Positions 8,686-16,800 of a stretch of 64,000 nucleotides of DNA are shown one piece after another. The notes under the pieces were generated by a model. That model was not told the origin of the DNA. It saw only the letters and a list, made by a program, of their open reading frames with translations, and made no database searches. The stretch covers positions 1 to 64,000 of the forward strand of contig JAFPVR010000081.1 of assembly GCA_017395245.1 (NCBI GenBank), given 5' to 3'. Made by a program: the position numbers and the translations under genes. This DNA is from Bacteroidales bacterium (GTDB lineage Bacteria > Bacteroidota > Bacteroidia > Bacteroidales > WCHB1-69). Position 1 is the first letter of the stretch, and each line of letters begins with the position of its first letter.

Positions 8686-9879
8686 ATGAAAAAAGCTCTA
8701 CTTCTCATAGCCACGATGCTATGCTGCGCGATGACCATCTTCGCGCAAAACGACAAAATCAGCTACCAAGCCGTGGTGCGCGACACCGCGAACCGCCTGG
8801 TGGCCAACAAGAACGTGGAAGTCACGGTGAACATCTTCAACGGCACGGCCACGACGGCCGCCTACACCGAGACACAGGCGGTGACGGCCAACTACAACGG
8901 TCTCATCTCCCTGCTGATCGGCCCCGACGGGAACAACGCCGGCTGGAACAGCATCCAGTGGAACAAGGCCCGCATCGAGACCACGGTGAAACTGGATGGC
9001 ACTGAACTCGGCACGTTGGCGATGCCCCTCACGGCGGTGCCGTACGCGGTCATTGACAACAAGCTGACCACGAAAGCCGATGCCGACAATGTGTACTCCA
9101 AGGCTGACATGGACCAAAAGTTAGGCGCGAAGGCCGACACTGCCATTCTTGCCAAGGTTGCCAAAACGGGCAGCTACAGCGATTTGAGCGGCAAGCCTGA
9201 GATCAACAACGTCACGCTGACCCTTAAGCAGGGCAACGCCACGTTGGGGACATTCACGGCCAACGCTTCGCAGAACCAGGAAATTGTGATTCCGACACAG
9301 GCCATCCTGGAACAAGTGAATTCCGACTGGAACGCGACGAGTGGTGCAGCGGGGATACTATTACAACTGGTCGGCGGCGATGCACGGTGCGGCCTCATCC
9401 GCGGCGAGCCCCAGCGGGGTGCAGGGCATCTGCCCCGACGACTGGCATGTGCCGAGCGACGCGGAGTGGACGGCGATGACGGACTATGTCGGCAGCCAGA
9501 GCGCATACGTCTGCGGCACCAACAGCGAAAACATCGCCAAGGCGCTGGCCTCCACGGAGGGGTGGAACACCTACACGTCCAGTTGTGCGGTGGGGAACAC
9601 GCCAGCAAGCAACAACGCGACGGGCTTTTCCGCCGTTCCGGCAGGCAACTGCTACGGTTCGTCGTTCGGCAGCGCGGGCAACAACACCAACTTCTGGAGT
9701 ACTACGCAGAACGAGAGCAACTCGAACAACGCATACAACCGCAACCTGAACTACAACAACGCGAACGTGAACAGGGGCAACAACAAGAACAAGAACAACG
9801 GGATGGCAGTGGCTCTCTCGTTGCTACAGGGAATGCCGGAACTGTGCGAACCTGCAAGAATCCCGCTTTCACCCCATGA
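8686..9879 (+). pseudogene. Broken surface protein: YQAVVR N-terminal domain fused out of frame to half a FISUMP domain
   Basis: The first frame encodes a signal peptide (ending TIFA-Q), a domain starting ISYQAVVRDTANRLVANKNV (the same N-terminal domain as the 1934-residue protein at 13.9 kb), a KADADNVYSKADMDQKL spacer and a beta-rich stalk to SDWNATSGAA at ~9345. The next frame (9341-9830) carries only the second half of a FISUMP domain (RGYYYNW, GICPDDWHVPSDAEW, NATGFSAVPAGNCY, NTNFWSTTQ) and an Asn-rich tail. After ~9812 the first frame resumes as SLVATGNAGTVRT and stops at 9879. The FISUMP front half (QCWMKENLR) is missing. GCAGCGGGG is meaningful in both frames at the junction, so a microhomology deletion is likely. 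The end overlaps the RNA ligase gene by 11 bases. Confidence 0.75.
9680..9805 (+). other. AAC-rich tail resembling a diversity-generating-retroelement variable region
   Basis: Of the 40 codons from 9680 to 9799, 19 are AAC and none is AAT. They encode NNTNFWSTTQNESNSNNAYN followed by RNLNYNNANV and NRGNNKNKNNGM. Dense AAC codons near the end of a lectin-like or FISUMP-like domain are the signature of DGR template and variable repeats, because adenines are the mutagenised bases. No reverse transcriptase or second copy is present in the window. Confidence 0.45.
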
Positions 9880-10906
9880 TGTACGCCTGCCCCATATAAA
9901 CCTTCTTCACCAGACTGGTGCAGAGCCGGTTCAGCTCCTTGTTGAACGACTTCTGCTCGCATTTGTCGAGGGCCGAATAGGGACCGCCGTGCTCCTTGAG
10001 GAAATCGTCGAGGGTGTCTTTGGAAAACAGCCCCATCACTTTGCCGAAATCCTTCGGGAAATGTAACTCCCCGATATGACTCACCACATTGTCCAGGCGG
10101 TTTTCGGTGACGTAGGCTTCGCCCTCTTCGATCAGCGCTTTCAGCTCGTCGCTGTAAGGGATGGGTTCGGCAAAGAGCTTGTTCCGTTTTTTCACGCTAT
10201 TCTTCTCGGCAAACCGTTCGTTTTTGCTTTTGATCAGCACCCGCGTGCCGTTCCGCAGATACGTCGGCACCACAGGCCGGATGACAATCCCTTCGCAAAT
10301 GTTGCCCTCGATGGCGGGCAGTCCCAGCCATTCGGCGATCCGGCTCGGGAAGGCGTTGGGATGTTTCAGGCACTCGGCCAAAGTTCCCCTGAATAGCGTC
10401 CTGGCGTAAAGGAACCCCTCAGTCTCGAAGAGCCCGTTCATCTCCTCAACGGACAGGAACCGACCACCGTCCTCCGTGAACAGGTAGAGGTCGAAGGCGT
10501 AGAACTCGTGCCCGGGGGTGTAGAAGACACCTTTCTGGATAAGTCCCACTTTACGGTTGGCTTTCACTGCATTGTGCGGGTACCGTCCGCCGAACATCTC
10601 CCCGAAGACGGAAATGTGCGTCGCTTCCGGATGCCTCGCCTTGACGTCGGCAAAGAGTTTCAGCACCCTTGCCTTGTACCGGTCGAGCATTTCGGGGTAG
10701 TCGTAAAACGGTTCCTCATCTGCCAGCATCGCCGTCCGTTTGGCGAATCGTACCTCCTCGCCGTCGCAGAGAAAGCTGGTGTTGGCGCCGTGCACCTTCT
10801 CCTGCACCACATATTCCAGATCCGGCGGTGTCTCCGCCACCACGTATTCCATATACTCCCGGTTGTAGGAGTTCTCAATGGAGCTGTACTTCTTGAATTC
10901 AATCAT
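9869..10906 (-). CDS. Rnl2-type RNA ligase
   Basis: 345 residues. All nucleotidyltransferase motifs of the T4 Rnl2 branch are visible: motif I EKVHGAN with the adenylated lysine (~residue 38), motif III FGEMFGG, motif IIIa FYAFDL, motif IV EGIVIRP, and motif V IKSKNERF. The enzyme is expected to seal nicked or broken RNA using ATP through a lysyl-AMP intermediate. The C-terminal ~100 residues are a helical extension seen in bacterial members. It is transcribed divergently from the unknown gene at 11082 across a ~100 bp palindromic element. A second copy of that element lies between the next divergent pair, and a sigma factor gene lies 2.5 kb away. No TAnnTTTG box is seen upstream. RNA repair under special sigma control is an inference. 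Confidence 0.92.
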   Translation of the reverse strand: MIEFKKYSSIENSYNREYMEYVVAETPPDLEYVVQEKVHGANTSFLCDGEEVRFAKRTAMLADEEPFYDYPEMLDRYKARVLKLFADVKARHPEATHISVFGEMFGGRYPHNAVKANRKVGLIQKGVFYTPGHEFYAFDLYLFTEDGGRFLSVEEMNGLFETEGFLYARTLFRGTLAECLKHPNAFPSRIAEWLGLPAIEGNICEGIVIRPVVPTYLRNGTRVLIKSKNERFAEKNSVKKRNKLFAEPIPYSDELKALIEEGEAYVTENRLDNVVSHIGELHFPKDFGKVMGLFSKDTLDDFLKEHGGPYSALDKCEQKSFNKELNRLCTSLVKKVYMGQAYIMG

Positions 10907-10955
10907 ACCTTAGTGTTTTTTGTTAATCGTTTTGCCTTTTCACTCGGCTGTTTCA

Positions 10956-11057
10956 CCCTATATGTATGGATAAACCGGAAATGTTACAGCGGGAAAATTT
11001 TTTTTTGAAAAAAAACTTCCGGGCGTGTAACATTCCGCGTAAAGCCATACATTAGGG
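10956..11057. promoter_or_regulatory. ~100 bp palindromic element, copy 1 (divergent promoter region)
   Basis: Nested inverted repeats: outer arms CCCTATATGTATGG (10956-10969) and CCATACATTAGGG (11045-11057); inner arms GGAAATGTTACA (10977-10988) and TGTAACATTCC (11026-11036); centre a T-run, one G and an A-run. Copy 2 is at 12149-12249. It separates the RNA ligase gene from the gene at 11082 and is followed by a shared GTGAAC. Confidence 0.75.
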
Positions 11058-11081
11058 CGTGAACATCAAAATAACAACGCT

Positions 11082-11567
11082 ATGAGCTTGGATTTGTACA
11101 TTAAAAGGAGAACACCTTTGCGCAAACAAGGGACTGGGGTGTTTGTACGGGAAAAAGGGCAGACTCTTGAACTGAAGACCATCGAAGAAGTGCGGGAATA
11201 TTTTCCGGATAAGGATTTGTCGGGTATTAGGATAATCGAGCAAGAAGACGGTGTCTTTTGGCACGGGAATGTCACGCACAATCTGGGGGCGATGGCCGCG
11301 GCGGTTCTGGTTGAGGGGTCGGTTTTGACGCTGTATGATTTGTTGTGGCACCCGGGTAGGCATGGCTTCGGGGACGCGGGGTCGGAAGGGTACAGAGAGA
11401 ATGTCCTGAAAGGCTTTCTGTTCCTGCGCGGGCATCGGGAGGAACTGCTCCCGTTGAATCCTGAAAACGGATGGGGCGGTTATGACCTGTTGCTTGGGTT
11501 CACAAGGGATTATCTGTTCCATCTGGTCCAGGCGGAGGATGATTGCGGGATTGAGGCATCAAGATGA
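11082..11567 (+). CDS. Hypothetical protein, MSLDLYI type
   Basis: 161 residues, no signal peptide or membrane segment. The N-terminus has the pattern SLDLYIKRRTP...TGVFVRE seen in uncharacterised proteins of phages and bacterial accessory regions. A central WHGNVTHNLGAMA segment and a C-terminal ENGWGGYDLLL segment (His, Asn, Gly, Trp-rich) look like conserved functional patches. It starts 25 bases after palindromic element copy 1 and converges with the next gene, leaving ten bases between stops. It has no recognised domain and may act with the neighbouring RNA ligase, but that is only context. Confidence 0.75.
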   Translation: MSLDLYIKRRTPLRKQGTGVFVREKGQTLELKTIEEVREYFPDKDLSGIRIIEQEDGVFWHGNVTHNLGAMAAAVLVEGSVLTLYDLLWHPGRHGFGDAGSEGYRENVLKGFLFLRGHREELLPLNPENGWGGYDLLLGFTRDYLFHLVQAEDDCGIEASR

Positions 11568-11577
11568 CGGGCGGGCG

Positions 11578-12126
11578 TCAAGATGACGATCCGTTGTCGC
11601 GCCATGCGATATGTTTTGCCCCGGACAAAGTGGCAAGCGTATCGAAGGCGTGCGCGAAGATGTCGTCCCGTAGTTCTTTGTTGCGCGGCTGGTGCCGCAT
11701 GTATTCGTCGGTGGTGACCCAGTGGCTGAAAGGTGGTTCGTTCTCTTCCTGCAAGCCTTCCGGACCGAGCAGGAACCCGATCCTGTAGTGGGGATAAACG
11801 AACACCGACTTGTCTTCGGTGACGATGACCACCATCGCGCCGTTGTTGTTGTCGCAGTGCATAAGCACCTGTTGACAGTCCTCCAGCTTGTTGAAGTCGT
11901 AGCCGTTCCAGTCGTTTCCAAGGTCGGCAAGCCCGTCGAGTTCCATTGCTCCGGTGCAGAATCGGAATATGTCTTGCCCATCCGGTTTGAAATATCTTGC
12001 GGAAACGAGATGGATGAACGCCATCGGCAGGTACCTGCGATAGCCCCATTGGAGATGGTAGACCTTGTTCAACCGAGTGCCGTCGCGCCCTTCAATTTGC
12101 AGTAGTAGATTTGTTCTTTGACCCAT
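11578..12126 (-). CDS. Hypothetical protein, VYHLQWGY type
   Basis: 182 residues, soluble. The N-terminus (MGQRTNLLLQIEGRDG) and the VYHLQWGYRRYLPMAFIHLV segment recall uncharacterised accessory proteins. An acidic middle (CDNNNGAMVVIVTEDKSVFV) resembles a beta sandwich. Convergent with the gene at 11082 and divergent from the small gene at 12277 across palindromic element copy 2. The G+C-rich composition matches its neighbours, so the cluster seems to be one unit. Function unknown. Confidence 0.72.
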   Translation of the reverse strand: MGQRTNLLLQIEGRDGTRLNKVYHLQWGYRRYLPMAFIHLVSARYFKPDGQDIFRFCTGAMELDGLADLGNDWNGYDFNKLEDCQQVLMHCDNNNGAMVVIVTEDKSVFVYPHYRIGFLLGPEGLQEENEPPFSHWVTTDEYMRHQPRNKELRDDIFAHAFDTLATLSGAKHIAWRDNGSSS

Positions 12127-12148
12127 AGTGCGATTTATTTTTGTTTTT

Positions 12149-12249
12149 CCCCTATGTGTGGGATTTTTGGAAATGTTACAGCGGGAAATTTTTTTTTGAA
12201 AAAAAACTTTCGGGCGTGTAACATTCCGTTTTCAATCATACATACGGGG
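12149..12249. promoter_or_regulatory. ~100 bp palindromic element, copy 2 (divergent promoter region)
   Basis: Outer arms CCCCTATGTGTGGG (12149-12162) and TCATACATACGGGG (12236-12249); inner arms GGAAATGTTACA (12169-12180) and TGTAACATTCC (12217-12227); the same T-run/G/A-run centre as copy 1. It lies between the genes at 12126 (minus) and 12277 (plus) and ends in the same GTGAAC. Confidence 0.75.
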
Positions 12250-12276
12250 TGAACAACGAACAAAACTTAGACGAAA

Positions 12277-12426
12277 ATGATATACGTTATCCAAAACCGA
12301 ATCGTGTGGGTTGTGTATGACGACCGAGATAGCGGCTGGTCATTCGGGAAGTGGATATTCCCGAGTGTCAGGAACGAGCACCGGGAGCCGGTGATAGTGA
12401 TACGGTTGGGGGCTCGTCGGTTGTGA
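12277..12426 (+). CDS. Small hypothetical protein (49 residues)
   Basis: ATG at 12277, TGA at 12424-12426. The peptide starts MIYVIQNRIVWVVYDDRDSG, continues through a W-S-F-G-K-W-I-F patch and ends with a basic R-L-G-A-R-R-L. It is aromatic and looks like a compact beta protein. Its position 27 bases after palindromic element copy 2 mirrors that of the gene at 11082 after copy 1, which is the main argument that it is real. Function unknown. Confidence 0.5.
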   Translation: MIYVIQNRIVWVVYDDRDSGWSFGKWIFPSVRNEHREPVIVIRLGARRL

Positions 12427-12434
12427 TGATGCTC

Positions 12435-13442
12435 TCACCCGCCGATGAACCGTCCTACCAGATTCCACAGTGCCTCTCTGGAAAGCTTGGCCTTGTAAGG
12501 TGTCGCGTTTTCGTGCAGAAGGTCGCCTGAGAAGTCGAGGTGAGTCTGGCGGAGACTGCGGACGGCTCCGGCACAGTCGCGGTCCAGGGAGGAGATGGTC
12601 TGGTCGTAATAGAACAACAGGGTGGGGTAGAGGTGGAGGAAGTCCTCGTGGATGCGCTCGGCCATCCTCCGGTGCGGGTCGTCAAGACGGAGGGGCTCGC
12701 CTTGGAGCAGACGGGCGCGGTACCGGGCGAGTCTGCCTTTAACGCGGTGGACGGCCACCCGGTAGGAGACGTCGGTCATCCCGAGGGCTCCGGCCATCTC
12801 GTCCCGAGGGACCGACCTCCGCTTGTCGAGCATCGAGAGCAAGGCGCGGAACAGGAGGAAGGCGTCTCGCGGGGTCATCTCCTGATGGGCGTAGGCGATC
12901 AGATGCGAGGCGATTGCGAGCTTCCGCTCGTCGGTCAGGATGGAGGACGCGGCGTCGGTGTGAGGGGAACCGTCGCCGATCCCGTTGCCGGCATGCCGGT
13001 CTGGGAGGTCACTGGCGTCGAGCTTGGTGCAAACGATCGCTCCTTCCTTGGCGGTGCGCACGCTGAGGTAGTTGCGGAAAGTGCGGAGCATCCAAAGGAC
13101 GAACGCCTCCGGGTTGCGGATGCGCCGCACCGAGGGATATAGGGGCTGTCCCCCCTTAGGGGCTCCGGCAATCTCATCCGCCGCGTCACAATTGCCGATG
13201 TGGTCGACTTCCTGTTCCCCGTCCCGGAGGTAGAAGAAGAAATCGTCAAGTATGTCGTCGAAGTCGTCGAACAGATGGTGGTGAACAATCTCGTACCGCT
13301 TTTTCAACGGCAGGTAAAGGAGACGATGCAGCAGGTAGTACATGGCTTCGTCCGCCTGCTCGCCTCCGTCGAGGATAATGCCGACGAAATCAGCGACGGG
13401 AACGTTTGCGAAGGGGGCTTTCGTTTTTTCAATGGTGCTCAT
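12435..13442 (-). CDS. Divergent sigma-70-family RNA polymerase sigma factor
   Basis: 335 residues. A region-2-like part spans ~60-130: an acidic FDDFDDILDDFFFYLRDG helix, then NPEAFVLWMLRTFRNYLSVR, which matches the 2.3-2.4 DNA-melting helix pattern. Region 4 lies at ~205-245 (VPRDEMAGALGMTDVSYRVA followed by VHRVKGRLARY), a helix-turn-helix ending in the usual basic helix. Long insertions and a ~90-residue C-terminal extension separate it from ordinary ECF factors. No anti-sigma gene is adjacent. It may direct polymerase to the two palindromic elements next to it, since none of the cluster genes has the vegetative box; that is inference. Confidence 0.75.
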   Translation of the reverse strand: MSTIEKTKAPFANVPVADFVGIILDGGEQADEAMYYLLHRLLYLPLKKRYEIVHHHLFDDFDDILDDFFFYLRDGEQEVDHIGNCDAADEIAGAPKGGQPLYPSVRRIRNPEAFVLWMLRTFRNYLSVRTAKEGAIVCTKLDASDLPDRHAGNGIGDGSPHTDAASSILTDERKLAIASHLIAYAHQEMTPRDAFLLFRALLSMLDKRRSVPRDEMAGALGMTDVSYRVAVHRVKGRLARYRARLLQGEPLRLDDPHRRMAERIHEDFLHLYPTLLFYYDQTISSLDRDCAGAVRSLRQTHLDFSGDLLHENATPYKAKLSREALWNLVGRFIGG

Positions 13443-13530
13443 TTTTTATCTGTTTTATGATTCGGTGGGGGTAACGCAGGAATTTGGGAAATATTGTGTT
13501 GCCAGGACACGTGCGTTTTAAGAAAAAATG

Positions 13531-13538
13531 TATTTTTG
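13531..13538 (+). promoter_or_regulatory. -7 box (TATTTTTG) for the giant surface protein transcript
   Basis: The box is followed by GCGGCG and lies 342 bases before the ATG at 13881. It implies a long leader that includes the folded segment at 13639-13749 and a GTAGAG palindrome. Confidence 0.6.
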
Positions 13539-13638
13539 CGGCGATATTCAAAGATGTATTCACGAAAAGAGACAAGAATATAGAGTAGATAATAGGTTTT
13601 ATAACATGTTGATATAAAGCGTTTTCGCTTTTCTTCGC

Positions 13639-13749
13639 ATACCCGAAATCGCCAAATTTAGGTATCACTACGCAAGAGAAGAGAAACGCTCGCGATTGTA
13701 TCGTGGGCTTTCTTGTTTGTAGTGATAGGTTTTGGCGAACCTCGGGTAT
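13639..13749 (+). ncRNA. Structured leader RNA (multi-stem) upstream of the giant FISUMP protein
   Basis: Three collinear paired segments build one long arm: ATACCCGA (13639-13646) with TCGGGTAT (13742-13749); CGCCA (13650-13654) with TGGCG (13733-13737); TATCACTAC (13663-13671) with GTAGTGATA (13719-13727). An inner CAAGAG/CTTTCTTG hairpin closes it. The spacing is regular enough for a conserved RNA or a DNA cruciform. No known riboswitch motif was recognised. The rest of the 13443-13880 gap holds only the promoter and the palindrome at 13810. Confidence 0.5.
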
Positions 13750-13809
13750 AAACAAAACGAAGTTCACGATTCTTTTTGTGTTTGTGACGGAGGGGTGAAA
13801 ACGGTTGTC

Positions 13810-13837
13810 GTAGAGACGCAAAATTTTGCGTCTCTAC
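13810..13837. repeat. GTAGAG palindrome (perfect 28 bp)
   Basis: The arms GTAGAGACGC / GCGTCTCTAC surround AAAATTTT. It is identical in all 28 bases to the copy at 45683-45710. It lies in the leader 43 bases before the giant gene. Confidence 0.9.
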
Positions 13838-13880
13838 CAGAGGACATCAGAACAATAATAATCACAAATACGAAAAGAGT

Positions 13881-16800
13881 ATGAAAAATCTTACAACAGT
13901 AATCACCCTTCTCCTGCTCTGCGTTGCATCAGTGTTTGCGCAGGCGCCCGAGAAGTTCACCTACCAGGCGGTAGTGCGCAATGCGAGCAACGCGCTGGTG
14001 GCCAATGCGCAGGTGGGTGTGCGCGTGAACATCCTGCAGGGCTCGGCCACGGGCAACGCCGTCTATTCCGAATCCCATGTGGTGACCACCAACGCCAACG
14101 GACTGGTTACCGTCAACATCGGCGGCGGCAGCGTGCTGCACGGCAGCTTTGTCGGCATCAACTGGGCTGACGGTCCGTACTTTCTGAAGACGGACATCGA
14201 CCCGAACGGCGGCAACGACTACAGCATTACGAGCACGCAGCAGTTGTTGAGCGTGCCGTATGCGCTGTACGCTACGGAGGCGGCCAACGGTTTCAGCGGT
14301 GATTACAACGACTTGGTTAATGTCCCGCAGATTCCGCAGATTCCCGCAGACATTAGTGCGTTTAACAATGATGCAGGGTATATTACGATGGATTCTGTAC
14401 CAGCCATTCCGACAAATGTGAGTGCTTTTACGAACGATGCTGGTTACCTTACTTCTTTTAGTGAAACTGACCCGCAGTTCAACGCTTGGGATAAGGACTA
14501 TGATGACTTGATAAACAAGCCGGTGATTCCTACCGTTCCGACGAATGTCAGTGCTTTCACCAATGATGCGGGTTATTTGACGAGTTTTACGGAACAACAA
14601 GTGTTGAGTATCAGCAACGACACTCTTTTCCTAACGGGTGGTAGTTTCGTGAAGTTGCCGGCAGGTTTTGATGGTGACTATAACTCACTGACGAACAAGC
14701 CAGTGATTCCTACCGTTCCGACGAATGTCAGTGCTTTCTCTAACGACGCGGGCTATATTACCGGCTACACTGAGACTGATCCGCAGTTCAACGCTTGGGA
14801 TAAAGACTACAATGACTTGACTAATAAACCTGTCATTCCGACGATTCCGACAAACGTCAGCGCGTTTACTAATGATGCTGGTTATTTGACGGAATATACA
14901 GAACAACAGATTTTGACAATCAGCAATGATACAATTTTCCTCTCGGGTGGCAGCTTTGTGAAACTTCCGGCAGTAACAGGGTTCAGTGGCGATTACAATG
15001 ACCTGACTAACAAACCGACAATCCCGATAGTACCGACCAATGTGAGCGCATTTACCAACGACGCAGGCTACATCACCGATTACACCGAGATTGACCCAAT
15101 GTTCAACGCTTGGGACAAGGATTACAACGACCTGATTAACACACCGACCATTCCCACGGTTCCGGAAAATGTTAGTGCTTTTGCCAACGACGCAGGCTAT
15201 TTGACCAGTTTCACTGAGCAACAAATCCTGACTATTAGCAACGACACCATCTTCCTGACTGGCGGTAGTTTTGTGAAGCTGCCTGCGGGTTTTAGCGGAG
15301 ATTACAATGATTTGACGAATAAGCCGGAAATTCCAGAGATTCCTGACCTTCCAGATAGCGTGAGTGCGTTCACTAATGATGCGGGGTATATTACTATGGC
15401 CGATATTCAGGCGTTTTTGGATGAATTGAACAACACTATTGACAGTTTGCGTGACCGAATTGAGGATTTGGAGAATGGGGTCGAGCCATCAGCGCCAGAT
15501 ATGCTGAATATGCAACACATTATCTCCGTTTCCTTAAAGACGGATCAGTTTGGCAATGAGACTACATGGGAGATTAAAGATTTGTTTAACGATACCATTC
15601 TTGCTTCTGGCGGTCCCTATTCCACTTTGACTGACCCTGGTACCACAATACAAGACATTTCAGACATAATTGTGGATGGAGCGGGTTGCTATGTCTTTAC
15701 CATTTATGACTCGTACGGAGATGGAATTGACATTGGTTATGGAAGCGGTTCGTATTCTGTTTCTTATGACGGTGTTGTAATGGGAAGCGGAGGTTCTTCG
15801 TTTTCGCAAGAGTCAGTTTTCCTAAACCCTAATTCCAATTATTGCGATCATTCCCCAAAACTATCATTAGTTTCGTTGGATGTCGCTCTTAACATGATAC
15901 TGAACACCACTTTTCAGGTGAAAGGAAATGTGAAAAACAATGGTCTCGATACGATTGTTGCTTTTAAGGTGAAATATAGAGTAGATGGTGGAGAATGGAT
16001 GTCTGACTGTAGTGTGTCATGTAATATTCCTTATCAGGGAACCTGCAGTTTCACGCATGATGAACCTTTCTTTTTTTCCACAGCAGGACAACATTCTCTT
16101 GAAGTTGTAGTGTTTGATCCAAATGGTGTGGCAGATGGAGTAATGGACAACAGTATTTCAATAGAAGTTGTAGTGATTGAGCTTCCAGAAGGAGATGCTC
16201 AACCTTGTTCAGGCTCTCCTACTGTGACGGACATTGATGGTAATATCTATAACACTGTGCAAATTGGTGGACAATGTTGGATGAAGGAGAACTTGCGCAC
16301 CACAAGGTATGCTAATGGAGTATCTATCCCTATCGGAGAAGTATCGAGTCTAACCTCCCCATACTATTATGATGATAATGGTTCCAGTATGCCATTAGAG
16401 CAACGGGGCTACTTGTATAACTGGGCGGCTGTAATGAACGGAGCTATGTCGTCTTCCTCCAATCCTTCCAATGTGCAGGGTGTTTGTCCTACTAGCTGGC
16501 ATGTGCCAAGTGATTCGGAATGGTCGCAGTTAGAGGACTATCTGAGCAATCAGAACGTATATTTATGTGATAACAGTACGTCTTTTATAGCAAAGGCACT
16601 TTCTGCTACATCAGAATGGATGCCTTCTACTGTAAATTGCGAAGTGGGAAACAATCAGGGCTCCAACAATTATACTGGGTTCAGCGCATTTCCTGTAGGT
16701 GGTTTTTATGGTAATTACAACCTCGGTGCTAACGAGCATACAACCTTTTGGAGTTCTACGGAGTCCTCGATTGATAATGTTTGGTACCGACTTATAGCCT

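Noticed and set aside
11510-12049. Alternative minus-strand frames within 11510-12049
   Set aside because: They overlap the better-supported gene 11578-12126 in other frames and are Arg/Pro-rich.
9869-13442. Prophage remnant
   Set aside because: RNA ligase and sigma factor hinted at phage, but there are no structural, packaging, lysis or integrase genes.
14289-15398. Possible CRISPR array
   Set aside because: The repeats are in frame, encode SAFTNDAGY units and vary at third positions; there are no constant repeats with unique spacers and no cas genes.
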